The notes beneath the pieces were generated by a model, which saw nothing but the letters and a program-made list of their open reading frames with translations, had not been told where the DNA came from and did not search any database. From Lachnospiraceae bacterium (GTDB lineage Bacteria > Bacillota > Clostridia > Lachnospirales > Lachnospiraceae), in NCBI GenBank assembly GCA_910574715.1, contig CAJTCH010000041.1, positions 1 through 46,903 on the forward strand: 46,903 bases of DNA, written 5' to 3'. The position numbers and the translations under genes are program-made. Below are positions 23,831 through 31,155 of the stretch, in pieces (the stretch's first letter is position 1; every line of letters begins with the position of its first letter).

Positions 23831-26347
23831 CTACACCGCTTCCCTATACTCTCCACAGCCAACCCCGTTCAAATCATCCTGCTTCCCACTATCATCCTTC
23901 TGCCATTGGCTCTTTTGGTTCTGATTCTCCAGACTCCAATCATCCTTGTATCGTTCCAGCTTTAATCCAATAGCCTCAAGCCTCCGCACCTGCTCATCAC
24001 TCAGCATTTTCCCTTTGCGCTTCCCGGCATACACCTGCTTCTGTTCATTGACCCACTTCGCAAGCCATATCCCATCCGCCCGGTACTTCGAAGGAATATT
24101 CAAGTTCCCATGCTCTTCATAATAAGCCTTCGCAAACCCATATCTCACTTCCCATGGATCCGGCTTCACCCAGACCATTCTAAGCGCATCTAACTGCTCC
24201 TGCCGTTCTGCCGAATGCTTCGCTTTCCCTTTCTCCCGCCTGTCCACGATCCAGTGTCCTAATTTATACCCGGACGGACTTACATAAGATACCGGCACAT
24301 TGAGATTCCCATACGCCTCATAATAAGCCTTCGCCTCCGTATAGCCCTTGTCCCACTGCTGCTCCGGCTTCGTCTTCCAGGCCATCCCGATCTCATCCAA
24401 CCGGGCGATCTGCTCCTGCGTAAGCTTCGCTCCGCTGGTCTTCCCTTTCCGCAGTAACCGCTGCCTCCGGATCCACCCGCCGATCTTCAATCCTTTGGGT
24501 GAAATGTATGCATTAGGAATATCCAGATCTCCATGCTCCCGGTAATACTGCAGGCATTCCATGAAGTTCTCTTCCCACAGATAATCCGGCACATCCCAGA
24601 TCATCCCGATCTCGTTAAGTGCCTTCATCCGTTCCTCTGTCAAATATCCTTTTTGGATTCCGCTCTTCCGGTAAGTCCGAAGCTGACAGATCCATGCACC
24701 AAGCCGGATCCCCGAATCCGTCACATCATTTACACTGGTATTCAGGTTCCCATGCTCTTCATAATACTTTCTCGCCTCTGCGAAATACCGCTCCCAGGAA
24801 AGATCCCGGTAGCTTCCCCAGACCATCCCGATCCGGTCAAGCTTCTGGATCCGGTCTGCCGAAAGCACACCATACTTCTCCCCGGCACGGACCTTCCTCT
24901 GCGTCAGCAGCCACCGGCCAAGTCCATATCCTTCCTCCGTCTGATACCGCACCGGCACCTCCAGATTCCCATGCTCCTGATAATACTGCTTCGCATACGC
25001 ATACATCAAATCCCAGGAAGCTGTCAGCGTTTCCTCCAACTTTTCAAAAAGAGCAATACAGTCCTGCACCTCATCTATCACCTTGAAATGCTCATTGACG
25101 ATCTCATCCTCCCGGTTGAGGAAATGATAATAAGACGCGGCAACCTGCATCTCTTCCTCGATCGTCCCGATACTGTACAGATTCTCTATATTCAGCACGA
25201 TATCGAAGATGACCGCGTCCTTCTTCCCGCCCGCCGACAGCGCCCGCCCGATCTGCTGTTTGTAAATGATCGGCGACACCGTAGGGCGAAGCAGAACCAC
25301 TCCGTCCACATCCTCCACATGAACTCCTTCATTTAACATATCGATGCAATACAATAGTTTCAGATGATCACTCTCATCCACTTTAAAATCTGCGAACACC
25401 TGACTCGTCGCCGGATCGTCGGAATAAGCCTTAAATATATGAGGATTCTGATCCACCCTCCCGAACCATTCTGGCGCCTTCCCGATCATTTCCGTCATAT
25501 GCTCATAATTCGCACAGAAGACGATATATTTCCCCTCGCAATTCTTCATATGTTTACGGAAGATCTCATCCAGCCCGTCTGCCTGCTCCAGCGCATGACG
25601 AAGAGCTTCTAACTGTTTCTCTCCCTCATCCCGGATGACCCTGCTCTTTGCCATCCGCACCCGTTTCTCATATTTTGCCAGATCCTTCTGATAAGAGAAT
25701 ACGGACAGCACATACTTGGGCGGACTTAAGATCCCCCGCACGATTGCCTCTCCAAGGGTCATCTCCGAAGCCACATTTCCATCGAATAGCTCGTCTGACA
25801 TATCCCGCTGGTTATCCAGGTAGCGGATCGCCGTTGCCGAAAGCCCCAGCACCCTGGCCTTTGGGTACATGGATAACAATTTCTGCACTCCCTGCCCCCA
25901 CATGGCCGCGCCGCAGCGGTGGAATTCATCCAATATAATGTAGTCGGGATGAATCTTCCCTAATTCCGTCTCCGACATTGACATCAACTTTGCATAGGTG
26001 TAAAATCTGACATTTTCAAGCACATCCTTGAAACTATTCCCATTATTTGTTTCTGTCGCCACCCGCGCATTATGGGCATTACGGATTTTACTTCTCCCTG
26101 TGCCGCCAGATAACATCCCATTCTTCTCTAAGCTTGCCGTCAGATTCTCTACCTGAGTCCGGAAGATGTATTCTGACGGCGACAGCCAGCATATGGTCTG
26201 ATCCGGGTAATCTTCACACAGCTTGAACCCAATAAAGGATTTTCCCGTACCCGTAGGATGCACAATTGCCGCTTTGCCCGTTGTCTTAAGCATATCCAGA
26301 GCCGCCTGATACGCTGTCTGATTATGTTCAAATAATTCAATTTTCAT
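23831..26347 (-). CDS. Superfamily II DEAD/DEAH helicase with five helicase-associated repeats
   Basis: The 838-aa protein has Walker A PTGTGKS (near 32-38), Walker B DEFH, motif III SATA and motif VI QIGRALSAGGKKDAVIFD, an ERCC3/RAD25-like helicase core. From about 455 to 800 it carries five tandem helicase-associated (HA) repeats of 65-70 residues, each starting W..(Y/F)....YY.EHGNL and ending near LG.W....R...L...R...L..IGM.W. The ATG at 26347 has AAAGGAG upstream; the frame extends to 26407 without support. It is the first gene after the inverted-repeat segment and is directly followed by two NusG-like genes. It could be a regulator or an RNA/DNA-remodelling partner of the locus, though its role is unknown. 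Confidence 0.85.
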   Translation of the reverse strand: MKIELFEHNQTAYQAALDMLKTTGKAAIVHPTGTGKSFIGFKLCEDYPDQTICWLSPSEYIFRTQVENLTASLEKNGMLSGGTGRSKIRNAHNARVATETNNGNSFKDVLENVRFYTYAKLMSMSETELGKIHPDYIILDEFHRCGAAMWGQGVQKLLSMYPKARVLGLSATAIRYLDNQRDMSDELFDGNVASEMTLGEAIVRGILSPPKYVLSVFSYQKDLAKYEKRVRMAKSRVIRDEGEKQLEALRHALEQADGLDEIFRKHMKNCEGKYIVFCANYEHMTEMIGKAPEWFGRVDQNPHIFKAYSDDPATSQVFADFKVDESDHLKLLYCIDMLNEGVHVEDVDGVVLLRPTVSPIIYKQQIGRALSAGGKKDAVIFDIVLNIENLYSIGTIEEEMQVAASYYHFLNREDEIVNEHFKVIDEVQDCIALFEKLEETLTASWDLMYAYAKQYYQEHGNLEVPVRYQTEEGYGLGRWLLTQRKVRAGEKYGVLSADRIQKLDRIGMVWGSYRDLSWERYFAEARKYYEEHGNLNTSVNDVTDSGIRLGAWICQLRTYRKSGIQKGYLTEERMKALNEIGMIWDVPDYLWEENFMECLQYYREHGDLDIPNAYISPKGLKIGGWIRRQRLLRKGKTSGAKLTQEQIARLDEIGMAWKTKPEQQWDKGYTEAKAYYEAYGNLNVPVSYVSPSGYKLGHWIVDRREKGKAKHSAERQEQLDALRMVWVKPDPWEVRYGFAKAYYEEHGNLNIPSKYRADGIWLAKWVNEQKQVYAGKRKGKMLSDEQVRRLEAIGLKLERYKDDWSLENQNQKSQWQKDDSGKQDDLNGVGCGEYREAV

Positions 26348-26442
26348 ATTTGCGGCTCCTTTCCTAATTATAAATAGTGTCTGACGGCTATGATGTCCAT
26401 ACGACAAGCTGCAGCCCCGTCAGAATCCATAAATTCCCCGTC
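26348..26442 (-). promoter_or_regulatory. Helicase upstream region with direct TGACGG repeats
   Basis: Between the helicase start and the left inverted repeat, the minus strand has two copies of TGACGGGG whose starts are 21 bp apart (two helical turns), and a TATAAT about 25 bases before the ATG without a good -35. The same TGACGG core recurs inside the inverted-repeat segment at 26528 and 26633 in the opposite orientation, and at about 26374. A local regulator or recombinase accessory protein could bind here. Confidence 0.4.
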
Positions 26443-26494
26443 AAAATGTAATGAAGTATGTTACTTCATTACATTTTTTTTGACATAAAAAGTT
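26443..26494 (+). repeat. Left 52-bp inverted repeat of a putative invertible segment
   Basis: Matches the reverse complement of 26794-26845 at 51 of 52 positions; the only difference is G at 26456. It contains its own palindrome, arms AAAATGTAATGAAG and CTTCATTACATTTT around the 7-bp spacer TATGTTA, followed by a T-tract and TGACATAAAAAGTT. Palindromic arms around a short asymmetric spacer are the layout of tyrosine-recombinase crossover sites. The hairpin plus T-tract could also act as an intrinsic terminator for plus-strand transcripts. Confidence 0.85.
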
Positions 26495-26793
26495 TTACGC
26501 TGTTCTAAATGCGCTTGACCAGAATTCTGACGGCGTTCAAATACATTTCTATGTATAAAAAATATGTATCAGGGGTTCTATTCGATTGATTTTTGGTGAA
26601 ATATCAGATTTACTAGAATTTGACTAGAATTTTGACGGCGATAGATTGTATTTCTCTTGTATTTTCCAGATTTTATATATTTTTTTAGATGAATTTTACA
26701 GAAATACCATCAGAAATCCGGCTCACAGCCGCCCAAAATGTTGACAAAACCATTTTTGCATGGTAATATAACGTAGATGAACGAAGAAATGAC
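26495..26793. other. Putative invertible promoter segment (phase-variation switch)
   Basis: This 299-bp AT-rich non-coding segment lies between 52-bp inverted repeats. It holds one consensus promoter, pointing right, away from the capsule locus, and two TGACGGCG motifs. I see no equally good promoter on its minus strand. Recombination between the repeats would turn the promoter toward the helicase-NusG-capsule operon, with a leader of about 165 nt. A miniature transposable element (MITE) of 403 bp is the main alternative; no clear target-site duplication is visible. Confidence 0.55.
26741..26769 (+). promoter_or_regulatory. Consensus promoter inside the invertible segment
   Basis: TTGACA at 26741-26746, a 17-bp spacer, and TAATAT at 26764-26769 with an extended TGG before the -10. 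The spacer contains an ACCAT/ATGGT palindrome. As sequenced it fires rightward. A transcript would begin near 26777 and meet the right repeat hairpin and T6 tract within about 70 nt, so no gene is driven in this orientation. Confidence 0.75.
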
Positions 26794-26845
26794 AACTTTT
26801 TATGTCAAAAAAAATGTAATGAAGTAACATAATTCATTACATTTT
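26794..26845 (-). repeat. Right 52-bp inverted repeat of a putative invertible segment
   Basis: Reverse-complement partner of 26443-26494 with one mismatch, carrying the same TATGTTA spacer on the minus strand. On the plus strand its internal palindrome is followed by TTTTTT and looks like an intrinsic terminator in front of the promoter at 26741. Confidence 0.85.
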
Positions 26846-26907
26846 TTCTATAATTCCTGTATTTACGGCTTTTTGATCTTCACTCAAAGACATTTTCCGT
26901 CTTATCA

Positions 26908-26944
26908 ACAAAAAAACCGATATCTTTTTAGGAATATCGGTTTT
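26908..26944 (-). terminator. Rho-independent terminator of the membrane-protein gene
   Basis: Perfect 11-bp arms AAAACCGATAT/ATATCGGTTTT around a 10-nt loop, followed on the minus strand by further T residues. It lies 40 bp downstream of the membrane-protein stop and separates it from the inverted-repeat segment. Confidence 0.9.
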
Positions 26945-26983
26945 GGCCTTGAATATAGACTTTACATTGCTATTATAGCCTTT

Positions 26984-27736
26984 TTACTCTTCTTCCTCCC
27001 TCACCTGCGGAATCAGCGAAGCCGCCAGCTTCCCTCTCCCTCTCTGCTTCAGATACAGTACCCCCACGACAGAGAACACCACCGCTCCGATAAAGTTCAC
27101 CATCAGGTCCTTCATCGTATCCACGATCCCCACATCCAGATAACCGCCGAGATTCCACTCCTGCCCGTTGACCACCAGGGATTCAACGGCCACCTTCACC
27201 GGCACATTCGCGCCGTCCGGATTCAGCTTGACCGAACTGATCGCAGGCAGGATCCAATCCTTCTGCATATCTGTCTGGAAGAACCAGTCCATCCCGAATT
27301 CGAAGAACTCCCACAGCACCCCTACCGTCATGGAGAAGCAGAATGCCACAAACGCCACAAAATACGGCGACATCTTAATTGAAAACCGTTCGCTCCGGTT
27401 AAATATATCGATCATGGCAAATCCGATCGCCGCCATCAAGAATCCGTTGGTCGTATGTAACATGGTATCCCAGATGGATATCTTCACATAGAACGCATGG
27501 ATCTCGCCTAAGATCTCCGCGGAAAATATGAAGATCAGGATCACCGCCTGCAATCCTGCAGGAATACTCACCCCAAGCTTCTTCTCGATAAGCTTCGGCA
27601 CCATAAATAAGATCAGCGTCAGTACCCCCAGGAACATATTGTGATAGTTCCCCAGGAAAAATTGACGCACGATCGATGCCGTCACCAATATCATCAACAC
27701 TAATTCTACTTTCGTTCTCTTCTTTGCTACTCCCAT
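26984..27736 (-). CDS. Integral membrane protein, YjdF/DUF2238-like
   Basis: The 250-aa protein has about seven hydrophobic segments. Conserved-looking polar motifs within helices are WDTMLHTTNGFLMAAIGFAM, VGVLWEFFEFGMDWF and a late DTMKDLMVNFIGAVVFSVVG. The D-x3-H-x3-G and WE..E patterns resemble the YjdF/DUF2238 family, which has no established function. The ATG at 27736 follows GGAGGAAAGG; the frame continues to 27796 without support. It is monocistronic, with its own terminator, and is downstream of the MocR gene, which may regulate it. Confidence 0.65.
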   Translation of the reverse strand: MGVAKKRTKVELVLMILVTASIVRQFFLGNYHNMFLGVLTLILFMVPKLIEKKLGVSIPAGLQAVILIFIFSAEILGEIHAFYVKISIWDTMLHTTNGFLMAAIGFAMIDIFNRSERFSIKMSPYFVAFVAFCFSMTVGVLWEFFEFGMDWFFQTDMQKDWILPAISSVKLNPDGANVPVKVAVESLVVNGQEWNLGGYLDVGIVDTMKDLMVNFIGAVVFSVVGVLYLKQRGRGKLAASLIPQVREEEE

Positions 27737-27808
27737 ATCCTTTCCTCCGTATCGCCTCTTAAATATACAGATTGAACGCAGCGTTCTGCAGTCCAAACTT
27801 TCTCAATT

Positions 27809-27872
27809 ATTATAAAGTTTTTACTGCATAGAATCCGTTTTTTGTGGCAAACGGTACTTTTTAGGGGCAAAC
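27809..27872 (-). promoter_or_regulatory. Promoter region of the membrane-protein gene with direct repeats
   Basis: A TATAAT on the minus strand at 27809-27814 lies about 75 bases before the ATG at 27736; the -35 is weak. Two copies of GGCAAAC (plus strand, 27846-27852 and 27866-27872) are spaced by exactly 20 bp. Direct repeats spaced by helical turns are the usual target of MocR/GabR-type regulators, and the adjacent gene is one. Confidence 0.35.
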
Positions 27873-29267
27873 TCAACGAAAACATCGATTCAATATCTCC
27901 GCCGCTTCCCTGATCTGCTCCTCTGTAAGATTCGCATAACCAAGCAGAATGGTCGCTTCCGTTTCCTCTCTCTTCCCGATCCAGTAATCCGACATCCCAT
28001 ACACCCGGATATCCTCCGCCTTAGCTCTTTGGATCAGCTCTTCCTCCGTCATCCCATTGCGAAATGTCAGCAGCAGATGGACTCCCGCGTGCTCCCCGGA
28101 TATGGTCAGGATGTCCGACATACTCTTAAGCCCTTCGATCAGCACATCGTGCCGGCTCTTATACAGCGCTCTCGTCTTGTTGAGATGCCGTTCATAATAC
28201 CCCTCTTCGATAAACCTCTGCACGATCATCTGGTCCACCTTGGAGACGGTAGAGTGTACGAAATCATTCCTTCTCTCGTATTCCTCCAGAAGCGGTCCCG
28301 GCAGCACTATATAGCTTAAGCGGATCGCCGGGGCGATCGATTTGGAAAATGTACCCAGATAGATCACCTTCTCATGGGCATCATACCCCTTAAGCGCGGG
28401 AATCGGCTTCCCTTTATAGCGGTACTCGCTGTCATAATCATCCTCCACGATATACCGCCCTTCCTCCTTCGCCGCCCACCGAAGCAGCTCCATTCTCCGG
28501 TTGATGGGCATCACGATCCCGGTGGGATACTGGTGAGACGGGGTCACGTATGCAATATCCGCCCCCGTCTCCTCCAACTCCGACACCTTCATTCCATTCC
28601 TGTCAAGGGACACCGGCACCGTCTCGTAATCCAGCGCATTTGCCATGCGATACGCCTGCTTATACGCCGGATTCTCGAATGCGATCCGGTGCTCCCGCCC
28701 TAATACCATACTCAGGAGCATCAGGATATAATCGCTCCCTGCACCGACAATTATCTGCTCCGGGGAACAGTTCACCCCCCTGGCCTGATGGAGATAGCTG
28801 CAGATCGCATTACGGAATCCATACTCGCCCTTGGAATCACCGGAACGGAACAGCTCTGTCCTGTCATCGACCAGGATGTCTTTGGACAGCTTCCTCCAGG
28901 CATTGTAGGGGAAGCTTCGAAGATCGACTCCATTGGGTGAGAAATCATACCGGTACTTCTTCTCTTCCCGCTTAACGGCAGAAGCCTGCTTGCGCTCCCT
29001 CACCAGATGGTACAATTCCTCCGTCTGCGCTACGAAGAACCCCTTATACGGCTCCGACTCAATGTAACCTTCCGACAGAAGCTGCTCATAGGCAAGCTCC
29101 ACCGTACTCCTGCTGACTTCCAGATGCTTCGACAATGCCCGTGTGGACGGCAGCTTCTCACCATAAGCGATCCGTCCTTGTTGGATATCCGTCTTAATAT
29201 AGCTGTAAATCTGTTCATAGAGAGGCAGCCTGGAACGGCTCTTAAGACTCATCGTCAACTCATTCAC
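27873..29267 (-). CDS. MocR/GabR-type regulator (GntR HTH fused to an aminotransferase-like domain)
   Basis: The 464-aa protein has a GntR winged helix at about 6-75 (PLYEQIYSYIKTDIQQGRIAYGEKLPSTRALSKHLEVSRSTVELAYEQLLSEGYI) and a class-I aminotransferase fold. The latter includes GAGSDYILMLLSMVL, YVTPSHQYPTG, VEDDYDSEYRY and the PLP-lysine motif YLGTFSKSIAPAIRLSY. Such proteins sense PLP, GABA or related amines and control vitamin B6 or amine genes. I choose the GTG at 29267 with AGGAG seven bases upstream rather than the longer frame to 29315. The effector is unknown, and no pdxST is nearby. Confidence 0.9.
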   Translation of the reverse strand: MNELTMSLKSRSRLPLYEQIYSYIKTDIQQGRIAYGEKLPSTRALSKHLEVSRSTVELAYEQLLSEGYIESEPYKGFFVAQTEELYHLVRERKQASAVKREEKKYRYDFSPNGVDLRSFPYNAWRKLSKDILVDDRTELFRSGDSKGEYGFRNAICSYLHQARGVNCSPEQIIVGAGSDYILMLLSMVLGREHRIAFENPAYKQAYRMANALDYETVPVSLDRNGMKVSELEETGADIAYVTPSHQYPTGIVMPINRRMELLRWAAKEEGRYIVEDDYDSEYRYKGKPIPALKGYDAHEKVIYLGTFSKSIAPAIRLSYIVLPGPLLEEYERRNDFVHSTVSKVDQMIVQRFIEEGYYERHLNKTRALYKSRHDVLIEGLKSMSDILTISGEHAGVHLLLTFRNGMTEEELIQRAKAEDIRVYGMSDYWIGKREETEATILLGYANLTEEQIREAAEILNRCFR

Positions 29268-29284
29268 CGCAATTCTCCTCCACG

Positions 29285-29333
29285 AAAAAGGCTGCCGCAG
29301 AATGAAATGGAACATATCTGATCTGCGGCAGCC
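29285..29333 (-). terminator. Rho-independent terminator of glnS
   Basis: Perfect 11-bp arms GGCTGCCGCAG/CTGCGGCAGCC around a 22-nt loop, followed on the minus strand by TTTTT. It begins 12 bp after the glnS stop and lies immediately before the MocR start. Confidence 0.9.
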
Positions 29334-29344
29334 ACATCAAACTT

Positions 29345-31012
29345 CTACTTCGGCAGCTTGAAAGAACTCTTAAGCGACACGATTCGGTTGAATACCAGCG
29401 CCTCCGGCACAGAATCCTTAGAATCAATGCAGAAATACCCATTCCGCACAAACTGGAAGCTGTCATGACCCTTCGCATCCGCAAAGCTGTCCTCCACGTA
29501 GCAATCCTTACGGACGGTCAGAGAATTCGGATTCAGGTTCAGGGACCCGTCTTCCTTATTATAGACGCCCTTCTCCTCGTCCACCAGATTCTCATACAGC
29601 CGCACCTCTGCCTGCTTCGCGTAAGGCGCCGCCACCCAATGGATCGTTCCCTTGACCTTCCGTCCGGTGAAGCCTGTCCCGCACTTCGTCTCCGGGTCAT
29701 AGGTTGCATGTACCACCGTCACATTGCCGTTCTCATCCGTCTCATAGCTTACACATTTGACGAAGTAAGCGTGCATCAGGCGCACTTCGTTGCCCGGGAA
29801 CAGACGGAAATACTTCTTCGGCGGCTCGATCATGAAATCCTCCCGCTCAATGTACAATTCCCGGCCAAACGGAATCTTACGCATTCCAAGCTCCGGATTC
29901 TCCAGATTATTCTCCACCTCCAGATACTCTGTCGCGCCTTCCGGATAATTGTCGATCACCAGCCTGATCGGGTCTAAGACCGCCATCATGCGGGGACGCT
30001 TTAACTTCAGATCCTCTCTGATGCAATACTCAAGCATGGCATAATCCACGGAACTCTGGCTCTTCGATACCCCGCACATCTCGATAAACATCTGCAGAGA
30101 CTCCGGCGTGAAGCCTCTTCTTCTGAGCGCTGCGATAGAGACAAGCCTTGGGTCGTCCCATCCGTCCACGATACCGTCCGTTACCAGCTTCTTGATATAT
30201 CTCTTTCCAGTCACCACATTGGTCAGATACAGCTTGGCGAACTCGATCTGACGCGGCGCCGGGTCGAATTCACATTCCTTCACCACCCAGTCGTAGAGCG
30301 GTCTGTGATCCTCGAATTCCAAGGTACAGATGGAATGAGTGATCTTCTCCACCGCATCCTCAATCGGATGTGCGAAATCATACATCGGGTAAACGCACCA
30401 TCTGTCTCCCGTATTGTGGTGCGCCATATGCGCCACACGGTAGATCACCGGATCACGCATGTTGATGTTCGGAGATGCCATATCGATCTTGGCGCGCAAT
30501 ACCTTCTCTCCGTCCTTGTATTTCCCGTCCTTCATCTCTTCAAAGAGCCGAAGATTCTCCTCCACAGGACGGTCGCGGTACGGACTGTTCTTCCCTGGTT
30601 CCTTAAGCGTGCCCCGGTATTCACGGATCTCGTCGGCAGTCAGGTCACAGACGAACGCCTTCCCCTTCTTGATCAATTTGACCGCACACTCATACATCAC
30701 TTCAAAATAATCCGATGCAAAATACAGGTGTTCCTTCCAGTCGGCGCCAAGCCACTTCACATCCTCCTTGATCGACTCTACAAATTCCATATCCTCCTTG
30801 GTCGGATTGGTGTCGTCGAACCTCAGATGGAAGGTTCCGTTATATTTCTTCGCCAGCCCGGAATTCAGAAGGATCGACTTGGCGTGTCCGATATGAAGAT
30901 ACCCGTTGGGCTCTGGCGGGAACCTGGTACACACCTCAGAATATACTCCTTCTGCAAGATCCTTATCTATCTCCTGTTCTATAAAATTCTTAGAAACAAT
31001 CTCTTCTCCCAT
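29345..31012 (-). CDS. glnS: Glutaminyl-tRNA synthetase
   Basis: The 555-aa class I synthetase charges tRNA-Gln with glutamine. It has [16 protein letters not shown] (the HIGH motif), DDTNP, the adaptation of KMSKS as GVSKSQSS, and the C-terminal anticodon-binding beta-barrels ending in the GlnRS-typical DSF(A)[17 protein letters not shown]. Length is normal. CAGGAG precedes the ATG at 31012. Many Firmicutes instead use GatCAB for Gln-tRNA; a GlnRS is common in gut Lachnospiraceae and probably came by old transfer. It is a single gene with a strong terminator. Confidence 0.95.
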   Translation of the reverse strand: MGEEIVSKNFIEQEIDKDLAEGVYSEVCTRFPPEPNGYLHIGHAKSILLNSGLAKKYNGTFHLRFDDTNPTKEDMEFVESIKEDVKWLGADWKEHLYFASDYFEVMYECAVKLIKKGKAFVCDLTADEIREYRGTLKEPGKNSPYRDRPVEENLRLFEEMKDGKYKDGEKVLRAKIDMASPNINMRDPVIYRVAHMAHHNTGDRWCVYPMYDFAHPIEDAVEKITHSICTLEFEDHRPLYDWVVKECEFDPAPRQIEFAKLYLTNVVTGKRYIKKLVTDGIVDGWDDPRLVSIAALRRRGFTPESLQMFIEMCGVSKSQSSVDYAMLEYCIREDLKLKRPRMMAVLDPIRLVIDNYPEGATEYLEVENNLENPELGMRKIPFGRELYIEREDFMIEPPKKYFRLFPGNEVRLMHAYFVKCVSYETDENGNVTVVHATYDPETKCGTGFTGRKVKGTIHWVAAPYAKQAEVRLYENLVDEEKGVYNKEDGSLNLNPNSLTVRKDCYVEDSFADAKGHDSFQFVRNGYFCIDSKDSVPEALVFNRIVSLKSSFKLPK

Positions 31013-31155
31013 TATACTCCTGCTGCCCGCATCACTCCTGTCGGCAAACGAATCTGTCAGGCAGCCTCTCCTTTCCTAAATATATTAACCAGTGCCATTT
31101 TATCACAAATAATACCGTGAAACAAGGCAGTTTTAAGCTTCCGGGCGCTTTATCC

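Noticed and set aside
24348..25938. Plus-strand open frames of 65-267 codons inside the helicase gene
   Set aside because: They are antisense shadows of GC-rich coding sequence, rich in Pro, His and Arg, with no domains or ribosome binding sites.
26443..26845. CRISPR array or integrative-element attachment sites
   Set aside because: There are only two repeats, inverted and not direct, with no spacer series and no integrase gene nearby; an invertible segment or MITE fits better.
26443..26845. Classical insertion sequence
   Set aside because: The inner 299 bp has no open frame long enough for a transposase and no target duplication is evident, so an autonomous IS is excluded; a non-autonomous MITE remains possible.
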